Part shown: positions 57,891 to 64,000 of the stretch, in pieces | Layout: every line of letters begins with the position of its first letter | Numbering within the stretch: the stretch's first letter is position 1 | DNA from: Streptomyces kurssanovii | Lineage (GTDB): Bacteria > Actinomycetota > Actinomycetes > Streptomycetales > Streptomycetaceae | Direction of reading: 5' to 3' | Assembly (NCBI RefSeq): GCF_014649695.1 | Contig: NZ_BMTN01000003.1 | Coordinates: 663,894-727,893 of the forward strand | Length of the DNA: 64,000 nucleotides | Notes under the pieces: generated by a model | Seen by the model: the letters and a program-made list of their open reading frames with translations, nothing else | Databases searched by the model: none | What the model was told of the DNA's origin: nothing | Program-made: the position numbers and the translations under genes

Positions 57891-59345
57891 TCAGGGCGAC
57901 CGTGTCTCGGCCTCCAGTGCGCGACGCGTGTGCGGGCCGTAGACGCCCAACGGGTCGCCCTGGATGCCGCGGTCCCACTGGTAGACCTGCACGGCCTGCT
58001 CCACGTCCTCGTCGAAGCGGCCGTCCGCGTCGTCGTACGGATACAGCCACAGCTGGCTCAGCCGCTTCTGGAGGTCGACCACGGCCGCACCGCTGTCACC
58101 CTGGCGCAGCGTGCCGCCGGCCGGCTTGTCGGACGGTGCCTCGGACACCGTGCCCGTCTCCTTGGCCGTCGACGCCGGAGCGGAAGGACTGGCCGGACGG
58201 TCGCCGGTGCCCGGGCTCGTGCGGGGCGCGGACCTCGACGGCGACGGCGACGGCGACGCGGACGCCGATGCGGACGCCGACGCCGAGGCCGACGGGGAGG
58301 ACGAGGCGGAGGCGGACGCGCTCGGTGAGGCGGACTCCGAAGGGGCTTCCGACACCGCGCCGGCGGTCGGGGCGCTGCTGCGGGTGTCCGGCGGCAGCGC
58401 ACGGTCCTGCTCGCCGCCGGAGAACAGCCCTCCGGCGAACGCGGCCGTCCCCGCGACGGCGACGGCCGCCGCGCCCACGGCGAGCCCGGCCAACACCCCC
58501 CGACGCCGCCGCGGCCCGTCACCCCCTTGACCGTCATCGCTCCCGGCCGGGCCGCCGCCGACGGGCGCCAGGACGACGGTGTCGTCACCCCCGCGGCGCG
58601 TGCCGCCGCCCCCGTCCACCGCGAACGCCTCCGGCGGCAGCGCGCCGCCGTAACCGCCGACGCCGTGCGCTTCCACGCCGGTGCTTTCCTGCGGGAGTGC
58701 CGTGCCGTAGGCGGCGGCGTCCGCGCCCGGCGCGTAGCCGTGGTCCGCGCCCGCGCCGGGCGCGAAGGCCTCCGGCGGGAGCGCACCGCCGTACGCCGCC
58801 GTGTCGTCGTGAGCCACGTGACCGTGGGCGTCCCCGTCCGGCCGGGCGGCTCCGTCCCGGCCCGGGTCGTACCCCTGGCCATCGGCAGCGGGTGTCGACG
58901 GGGCCGCCACCTGCATGGGCCGGGGGAGCCCCGTCACCCCCTGCCCGGAGCCACCCGGGTCCGGCGCGAACGCGTCGTGCGCGGACGACGTCCGAGCCTC
59001 CCCGCGCCCGGCGGCACCCGGGCCGAAGCCCTCGTGCGCGCGGCTCCCCTTCCCGTCCGGCCCGGCCGCGGCCGGGGACGAACGGGTGACGGTGTCCGGG
59101 CCGGACGGGTCCTGCGGGTCCTGCGGGTCCGACCCGCCGGACGGGGCGCGGTTCGGCGTACCAAGGCCCTCCAGCGTCACGTACGGCCTGATCCGCAGCG
59201 GATCGAAGTCCTCCGCCGCCGCGATGTCCGCCTCCCGTTCCGCGCGCAGAGCGGCCCCCGCCCGCTCGGCGCAGTCACAGCCGGGTCCGGCGCTGCCGTC
59301 CGGGTTCCGCGGTCTGTCGCACTCCGGACATCTGTTTCCGGTCAT
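57891..59345 (-). CDS. Membrane-anchored peptidoglycan-binding protein
   Basis: A 484-residue protein from ATG 59345 (AAAGGGGAGG upstream). The cytoplasmic N-terminus has a zinc-like CPECDRPRNPDGSAGPGCDC, then a long Gly/Pro/Asp-rich stretch with repeated YGGALPPEAF-like units. A single transmembrane segment (GVLAGLAVGAAAVAVAGTAAFA, around residue 300) follows. Outside lies a Ser/Ala/Pro-rich tract and a PG_binding_1 domain (LRQGDSGAAVVDLQKRLSQLWLYPYDDADG, 'VEQAVQVYQWDRGIQGDPLGVYG'). The domain order suggests a regulator or scaffold linked to the cell wall, as in several Streptomyces paralogues. Confidence 0.85.
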   Translation of the reverse strand: MTGNRCPECDRPRNPDGSAGPGCDCAERAGAALRAEREADIAAAEDFDPLRIRPYVTLEGLGTPNRAPSGGSDPQDPQDPSGPDTVTRSSPAAAGPDGKGSRAHEGFGPGAAGRGEARTSSAHDAFAPDPGGSGQGVTGLPRPMQVAAPSTPAADGQGYDPGRDGAARPDGDAHGHVAHDDTAAYGGALPPEAFAPGAGADHGYAPGADAAAYGTALPQESTGVEAHGVGGYGGALPPEAFAVDGGGGTRRGGDDTVVLAPVGGGPAGSDDGQGGDGPRRRRGVLAGLAVGAAAVAVAGTAAFAGGLFSGGEQDRALPPDTRSSAPTAGAVSEAPSESASPSASASASSSPSASASASASASASPSPSPSRSAPRTSPGTGDRPASPSAPASTAKETGTVSEAPSDKPAGGTLRQGDSGAAVVDLQKRLSQLWLYPYDDADGRFDEDVEQAVQVYQWDRGIQGDPLGVYGPHTRRALEAETRSP

Positions 59346-59500
59346 TGCCGGTTCCCCTCCCCTTTGAATGCCGCCGATTATGCAACCGTCCCGTGCCGCA
59401 CCCAACGCCCCACCGGCCACACCGCCCCTCTCGGGAGGCCATAACCGGACAGACACACCACGATGGGATGGAACAGCGCCACGGAACCGAGGAGACCGGC

Positions 59501-61567
59501 ATGGCTCAGGAAGTGAGCAGCGCTCAGGTGGAACCTGCCCCCGGCGAGGGGCACGACCGGCGAACCGTTCTCGTCGCCATCGGCGCGCTGCTGCTGGGCC
59601 TGCTCCTCGCCGCCCTCGACCAGACGATCGTCGCCACCGCGCTGCCGACGATCGTCAGCGAACTGGGCGGCATGGACCACCTCTCCTGGGTGGTCACCGC
59701 CTACATGCTGGCCGCCACCGCCGCGACCCCCCTGTGGGGCAAGCTCGGTGACCAGTACGGGCGCAAGAAGCTCTTCCAGACGGCCATCGTCATCTTCCTC
59801 ATCGGCTCCGCCCTGTGCGGCATCTCCCAGAACATGCCGCAGCTCATCACCTTCCGCGCGGTCCAGGGCCTCGGCGGCGGCGGGCTGATGGTGCTGTCGA
59901 TGGCGATCGTCGGCGACCTGGTGTCACCGCGTGAACGAGGCAAGTACCAGGGCCTCTTCGGCGCGGTCTTCGGCGCGACGAGTGTCCTCGGACCGCTGCT
60001 CGGCGGCTTCTTCACCGAACACCTCAGCTGGCGCTGGGTCTTCTACATCAACCTGCCCGTCGGCGTCGTCGCGCTGCTCGTCATCGCGGCTGTGCTGCAC
60101 ACCCCCGTCCGGCAGACCCGGCACACCATCGACTACCTGGGCACGTTCCTCATCGCGTCAGTCGCCACCTGTCTCGTCCTCGTCGCCTCCCTCGGGGGCA
60201 CGACCTGGGCGTGGGGATCGGCGCAGATCGTCGCCCTCGCCGTGCTCGGAGCCGTGCTCCTCGTCGCGTTCGTCGCCGTCGAACGCAGGGCCGCCGAACC
60301 CGTCCTGCCGCTGAAACTGTTCCGCATCCGCACGTTCTCCCTCGTCGCGGTCATCGGCTTCGTGATCGGCTTCGCGATGTTCGGCGCGATGACGTACCTG
60401 CCGACGTTCCTCCAGGTGGTCCATGGCATCTCGCCGACCATGTCCGGCGTTCACATGCTGCCGATGGTGGTCGGCATGCTGCTCACCTCCACGGCGTCGG
60501 GGCAGATCGTCAGCCGCACCGGCCGCTGGAAGGTCTTCCCGATCGCCGGCACCGCCGTGACGGCGGTGGGCCTGCTCCTCCTCCACCAGCTCGAGGAGGC
60601 CAGCTCCACCTGGCAGATGAGCCTGTGCTTCTTCGTCTTCGGAGCGGGACTCGGCCTCGTGATGCAGGTCCTCGTCCTCGTCGTCCAGAACGCCGTCGGT
60701 TACGAGGACCTGGGCGTCGCGACGTCCAGCGCGACGTTCTTCCGTTCCATCGGAGCCTCCTTCGGCGTCGCGATCTTCGGCATGGTCTTCACGAACGGCT
60801 TGGAGCGCAAGCTCACCGACGCCCTCGCCGGGCAGCAGGTGCCGCCCGGGGCCGGGCCGGCCGAGCTCGCCGCCGACCCGCGTGCCATCGCGGAACTCCC
60901 GTCGGGCCTACGCCCGTCGGTGCTCGACGCGTACTCGACGGCCATCACGGACGTCTTCCTCTACGCCCTGCCGGTCGTCGCGCTCGCCTTCCTCGTCGCC
61001 TGGTTCCTCAAGGAGGACAAGCTCCGCGTCTCGGTGACCGCGCCGGACCAGAGCGAGACGCTGGCCTCCAATCCCGTCGAGCGCTCCTCCTACGACGAGG
61101 TCGCGCGGGCCCTGTCGGTGCTCGGCTCCCGCGAGGGCAGGCGGCACATCTACGAGAAGATCACCGCGCGGGCCGGCTACGACCTGCTGCCCGCCTCGAG
61201 CTGGCTCCTGCTGCGCATGAAGCGCCAAGGTGTCGTCGAACCGGCCCGGCTCGCCGAGACGACGCCCGTCCCGCTGCGCGCCATCACGGAGGCGACCCGC
61301 GAGGTGGAGGGGCGGGGCCTCGCCCGTCGTGAGGGCCTCGACCTGTTGCTCACGGACAGCGGCGTGGACGCCGCCGTACAGCTGGCACAGGCGCGCGAGG
61401 AGTCGCTCGCCGAGCTGCTCGGCGACTGGTGGGGACCCGAACGGCCGACCGACCTCGTCCAGCTGGTGCACGATCTGAACGCGGAGCTGTGCGGCTCCGA
61501 CGCCGAGCGGCCGCACAGCCCCGAGCCGCACCGCGACCACGAGTACCGCCGGGGCCACGCCGTCTGA
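59501..61567 (+). CDS. MFS multidrug exporter (DHA2 family) with C-terminal winged-helix-like domain
   Basis: A 688-residue protein. Fourteen transmembrane helices are expected; LAALDQTIVATALPTIVSEL is the DHA2 motif D1, and 'GKLGDQYGRKKLFQ' is motif A. The transporter part ends near residue 515. The C-terminal about 170 residues are soluble and contain 'RSSYDEVARALSVLGSREG', LLLRMKRQGVVEPARLAE, 'ATREVEGRGLARREGLDLLLTDSGVDAAVQL', the layout of a MarR-type winged helix with wing residues. It should export drugs by proton antiport; the tail may sense ligands or bind partners. The start ATG 59501 follows GAGGAG. Upstream is the divergent PG-binding gene. Confidence 0.9.
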   Translation: MAQEVSSAQVEPAPGEGHDRRTVLVAIGALLLGLLLAALDQTIVATALPTIVSELGGMDHLSWVVTAYMLAATAATPLWGKLGDQYGRKKLFQTAIVIFLIGSALCGISQNMPQLITFRAVQGLGGGGLMVLSMAIVGDLVSPRERGKYQGLFGAVFGATSVLGPLLGGFFTEHLSWRWVFYINLPVGVVALLVIAAVLHTPVRQTRHTIDYLGTFLIASVATCLVLVASLGGTTWAWGSAQIVALAVLGAVLLVAFVAVERRAAEPVLPLKLFRIRTFSLVAVIGFVIGFAMFGAMTYLPTFLQVVHGISPTMSGVHMLPMVVGMLLTSTASGQIVSRTGRWKVFPIAGTAVTAVGLLLLHQLEEASSTWQMSLCFFVFGAGLGLVMQVLVLVVQNAVGYEDLGVATSSATFFRSIGASFGVAIFGMVFTNGLERKLTDALAGQQVPPGAGPAELAADPRAIAELPSGLRPSVLDAYSTAITDVFLYALPVVALAFLVAWFLKEDKLRVSVTAPDQSETLASNPVERSSYDEVARALSVLGSREGRRHIYEKITARAGYDLLPASSWLLLRMKRQGVVEPARLAETTPVPLRAITEATREVEGRGLARREGLDLLLTDSGVDAAVQLAQAREESLAELLGDWWGPERPTDLVQLVHDLNAELCGSDAERPHSPEPHRDHEYRRGHAV

Positions 61568-61570
61568 CGT

Positions 61571-61602
61571 CCCGCCGGCCCCGTCCCGCGGGTGCCGGCG
61601 GG
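61571..61602. terminator. Bidirectional hairpin between the exporter and GNAT genes
   Basis: A 9-bp perfect stem (CCCGCCGGC / GCCGGCGGG) with a 14-base loop between two convergent genes, ending right at the GNAT stop codon. Confidence 0.65.
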
Positions 61603-62082
61603 TCAGAGGTCCTTGCCGTACCAGATATCCATGTACGGGCCGGTGCAGTACGCCGGGATCTCCGCGTAGCCGTGCCGCGTGTACAGCGCGCGGGCCTCCA
61701 CCAGGTCGAGGCGGGTGTTGAGGACCATCCGCCGCGCGCCGAGCGCGCGGGCCTCGTGCTCCAGCGTCTCCATCAGAAGCGAGGCGCCCTTGCGGCCGCG
61801 GAAGGCGTGCCGCAGGAAGACCCGCGTGAGCTCCGCGCGCTCCTGGTCCAGCATCAGCACCCCGCCGCAGGCCGCCGCCTCGCCGCCGTACCGGCCGACG
61901 AGGAACTGGCCCGTCGGCGGTGTCAACAGCTCGACACCGTCACCGGTGAGCCCTTCGTCGACCTCCTCCACGGTCGCGGGCCGGCCCCAGTAGCGGCTCG
62001 CCACATCGTGGTAGTACGCGCGCCGCAGCGCGGTCGCGTCGGGGGAGTCGAACGGCTCCGGGGCCAGGGTCCATATGGTCAT
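61603..62082 (-). CDS. GNAT-family N-acetyltransferase
   Basis: A 159-residue protein. 'LTRVFLRHAFRGRKGASLLMETLEHEARALGARRMVLNTR' holds strand 4 and the acetyl-CoA loop (R-G-R-K-G-A), and 'EARALYTRHGYAEIPAY' is the final strand/helix. The substrate is unknown. A normal promoter-length gap separates it from the divergent gene at 62200. Confidence 0.88.
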   Translation of the reverse strand: MTIWTLAPEPFDSPDATALRRAYYHDVASRYWGRPATVEEVDEGLTGDGVELLTPPTGQFLVGRYGGEAAACGGVLMLDQERAELTRVFLRHAFRGRKGASLLMETLEHEARALGARRMVLNTRLDLVEARALYTRHGYAEIPAYCTGPYMDIWYGKDL

Positions 62083-62199
62083 GGACGTTTCGTAGCCCGT
62101 GCTGTGGTTGTTTGGCCAATCAATTCCCGGTTACTCGGAGCTATGAAAGCTCGCGAACTGCGAGCGTCCGCCCACGGGTCCCGACCCGGAAGGTGAGTC

Positions 62200-62841
62200 A
62201 TGTCGACCCTGACCACAGTTCTGATCGTCGCCGCGGTGATCGTGGTCCTTCTGATCATCGCCGGCTCCCTCTACGCACGCCGCGGCGGACACGCCGGCGG
62301 ACGGCGGGCACTGCGCCGGCGCTTCGGCCCCGAGTACGAGAGGGTCCTCGCCCGCCACGACGGCGACGCCAAGGCGGCCGACCGCGATCTGCACGATCGC
62401 GTCCAGCGCTACGGAGACCTCGCACCGCAGCCCCTCGCGCCCGGCGTGCGGGAGCAGTACGACACCGCATGGGCCGCCGTGCAGGAACGCTTCGTCGACG
62501 ATCCGCGCGGCGCCGTCGCCGACGCCGACCAGCTGCTGGGCCGGATCGCCGGCGACCGCGGCTTCCCGGGCGCCGGACGCTACGAGGAGCAGCTCGCGGC
62601 GCTCTCCGTCCACCACCCGCGCCACGTCGAGGGCTACCGCAGGCTGCACCGCGCCGCCCGCAGCGGAGCGGAGGCGAGCACGGAACAACTGCGCGAGGCG
62701 ATGGTCGACGCCCGTGAACTCTTCGACGACCTGGTCGCCGACCGGGCCGTGGACCACGGCCGCCACCGGCCCGGCGCCCCCGACCGGTCCCACGGCCGTG
62801 GCCGCGGCCACATGCTGCGCCCGAAGGGGAGTGGCGTGTGA
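62200..62841 (+). CDS. Single-pass membrane protein of a Streptomyces-type pair
   Basis: A 213-residue protein. N-terminal VLIVAAVIVVLLIIAGSLYA is a single transmembrane anchor. The cytoplasmic rest is helical: RRRFGPEYERVLARHDGDAKAADRDLHDR, YDTAWAAVQERFVDDPRGAVADADQLLG and '[30 protein letters not shown]'. It ends in a His/Arg/Gly-rich tail. The family is common in Streptomyces, with unknown role. Its stop overlaps the start of the next gene by GTGA; the two share the 'FVDDPR/FVDSPR' element, so they are related. Confidence 0.72.
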   Translation: MSTLTTVLIVAAVIVVLLIIAGSLYARRGGHAGGRRALRRRFGPEYERVLARHDGDAKAADRDLHDRVQRYGDLAPQPLAPGVREQYDTAWAAVQERFVDDPRGAVADADQLLGRIAGDRGFPGAGRYEEQLAALSVHHPRHVEGYRRLHRAARSGAEASTEQLREAMVDARELFDDLVADRAVDHGRHRPGAPDRSHGRGRGHMLRPKGSGV

Positions 62842-63401
62842 TGCCGCGCCCGAACGATCAGCAATCCCCCAGGACTGCCGTCCCGCCCGGTACCGCCGGC
62901 GACGCGGGAGACCTCGGAGTCCCCGCCGCGCCGGTCGGACGGGACGGCAAGGACGACGTACGCGCCACAGGCCTGCGGGCCGAGCGCGGCGCCGCGCACG
63001 GGTCGCGCCCCGGGCCGGTGGACGAGCCGCTGAAACCGGTCCTCGACGACCCCGGGGCCACCACCGGTGCCAACGGTGCCACCGGTGGCACGACCCCGCT
63101 CACCGCGCCCGGCACGGGCGACGCCGAGCCGCGAGCGGCCCGGCTCCTGCCGCAGGACGAATGCGAGCGGCTGGAACACCGCCTGCACCACGCGCTCACC
63201 GGTTTCGTCGACTCCCCGCGCCGCGCGGTCGAGGAAGCGGCCGACGTCCTCGAGGACACCGGCGACCGGATCACCGCGTCCCTGGCGGAGCACCGCCGGA
63301 CGCTGCGGCACTCCGCCGACGCCGGCGGCGAGGACACGGAGCGACTGCGCCGCGCGCTCCAGGCGTACCGGGAGGTGACGGAGCGGCTGCTGCGGATCTA
63401 G
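62838..63401 (+). CDS. Soluble partner protein, helical
   Basis: A 187-residue protein from GTG 62838. The first about 100 residues are disordered (Pro/Gly/Thr-rich, with ATTGANGATGGTTPLTA). The C-terminal part, LPQDECERLEHRLHHALTGFVDSPRRAVEEAADVLED then TASLAEHRRTL and LRRALQAYREVTERLL, matches the helical module in the preceding protein. The two are translated from overlapping reading frames, so a complex is likely. Function unknown. Confidence 0.68.
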   Translation: MMPRPNDQQSPRTAVPPGTAGDAGDLGVPAAPVGRDGKDDVRATGLRAERGAAHGSRPGPVDEPLKPVLDDPGATTGANGATGGTTPLTAPGTGDAEPRAARLLPQDECERLEHRLHHALTGFVDSPRRAVEEAADVLEDTGDRITASLAEHRRTLRHSADAGGEDTERLRRALQAYREVTERLLRI

Positions 63402-63439
63402 CGCGGCGCGGATCCGGCGCGGATCCGGCGCGGCGTCGG

Positions 63440-63793
63440 CTAGGACTGCGCCTTGGGCGCGGCCTGCTGCACGACCTCGAACGACCACACGGTGGACCCG
63501 GTGGCGGCGGGCTTGGGACGCTCGCCGCCACCGCCTTGCGCGCCGCCGCCCTGGGCGCCGCCGCCTTGGTGGGCGGCCTTCATCGGCCCCTCCATCCACG
63601 CCTGGAACGAGGCCTCGTCACGCCACCGGGTGTAGACCAGGTACTGGTCGGTCCCCTCGACGGGCCGCAGCAGCTCGAACCACTCGAACCCGTCCGAACT
63701 CTCGACGGCGCCGGCACGGGAGGCGAACCGCTTCTCGAGGACGTCGCGCTGCTCGTCGGGGACGGTGAGGACGTTGATCTTCACGATGCTCAT
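63440..63793 (-). CDS. Antibiotic biosynthesis monooxygenase (ABM)-domain protein
   Basis: A 117-residue dimeric-barrel protein. MSIVKINVLTVPDEQRDVLEKRFASRAGAVESSDGFEWFEL and 'YLVYTRWRDEASFQAWM' are ABM family elements, as in IsdG-like heme-degrading enzymes and monooxygenases. The Gly/Gln-rich loop (GGGAQGGGAQGGGG) before the last strand is unusual. The ATG 63793 is preferred over the frame to 63868. Role uncertain: heme- or quinone-related. Confidence 0.85.
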   Translation of the reverse strand: MSIVKINVLTVPDEQRDVLEKRFASRAGAVESSDGFEWFELLRPVEGTDQYLVYTRWRDEASFQAWMEGPMKAAHQGGGAQGGGAQGGGGERPKPAATGSTVWSFEVVQQAAPKAQS

Positions 63794-63918
63794 GCGGCCA
63801 TCCTGCCGCACGGGGTGCTTTCCCCCACCCCGCCCCTTCCCGAACCGGGGCAAGCCCCGGACCGGCACCGCGCTCCGCGCGGTGTTTCGGGGGCTCCTCC
63901 CCCTACGCCTGGCGGCGT

Positions 63919-63960
63919 GGGGGGGGGGGGGGGGGGGGGGCCCCCCGCCCCCCCCCCCCC
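63919..63960. repeat. Poly-G / poly-C run
   Basis: Twenty-two G bases (63919-63940) are followed directly by twenty bases that are all C except one G. It lies in a degenerate copy of the repeat seen in cobG. It is very likely an assembly or sequencing artefact, and the bases around it should not be trusted. Confidence 0.7.
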
Positions 63961-64000
63961 TTCCCCTCCGGCGGGGTTGATTTTGTCGCGGCGTATTCCA

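Noticed and set aside
1-64000. rRNA genes, complete tRNA genes or CRISPR arrays anywhere in the window
   Set aside because: None could be recognised by eye; a covariance-model search would be needed to exclude small RNAs.

Overview
The window is high-GC actinobacterial DNA and almost certainly Streptomyces. Supporting signs are the strong G/C bias at third codon positions, GTG starts, AAGGAG-type ribosome sites, a DmdR-like iron box, an actinobacterial cobalamin locus with fused cobIJ, and many Streptomyces-type regulators. All calls come from reading the sequence. No database search was run.

Layout. (1) 1-20.5 kb is an accessory region. It opens with the C-terminal part of a large serine recombinase lying against a truncated HAD gene, which looks like an integration junction. 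Next, about 1.5-12.5 kb, is a compact cluster that looks like an uncharacterised biosynthetic locus. It has a sulfotransferase facing a divergent ATP-grasp ligase, and a leftward operon of phosphotransferase, radical SAM enzyme, nucleoside-phosphorylase-like protein, SDR, nucleotidyltransferase, alpha-oxoamine synthase and class II lysyl-tRNA synthetase. The genes from the phosphotransferase to the oxoamine synthase overlap or lie within 2 bases of each other. A near-identical 19-bp element precedes both halves (2378-2396 and 12465-12483), which suggests joint control. A dead MerR/beta-clamp regulator gene lies between the halves. From 12.5 to 17.5 kb come two paralogous short HTH proteins, an orphan TPR protein, a GNAT acetyltransferase and an HTH-TPR regulator/flavoprotein pair. 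From 18 to 19.6 kb a truncated DUF1998 helicase is joined in frame to a broken tyrosine integrase, close to a tRNA 3'-end relic at 20.47 kb.

(2) 20.5-27.8 kb holds hypothetical proteins, an MBL-fold hydrolase divergent from a GlxA-type regulator, a RibD/DHFR-like reductase and an AUR1-like PAP2 membrane protein. It closes with a second, degenerate copy of the tRNA 3'-end-plus-terminator block, so tandem islands may have used one tRNA site.

(3) 27.9-38.6 kb is ordinary chromosomal material: SnoaL-like, flavoprotein, transglutaminase-like, mycothiol/DinB-type, lipoprotein, VOC, two methyltransferases, a Csp3-like copper storage protein and an F420-reductase-like protein.

(4) 38.7-50.7 kb is the corrin-ring part of cobalamin synthesis: cobN under a B12 riboswitch, then cobG, cobH, cobIJ, cobK, cbiD, cobM and cobL. 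It mixes the aerobic-type CobG with the anaerobic-type CbiD and has no cobF. cobG carries two in-frame copies of a dispersed-looking GC-rich repeat.

(5) 50.8-64 kb contains DedA, DoxX behind an iron box, a PhoD phosphatase, a secreted HNH nuclease, an orphan FetB-like permease, a GDT1/TMEM165 exporter behind a yybP-ykoY manganese riboswitch, a HAD phosphatase, a peptidoglycan-binding membrane protein, an MFS exporter with a winged-helix tail, and small conserved proteins. The last bases include a poly-G/poly-C run that is probably an assembly artefact.
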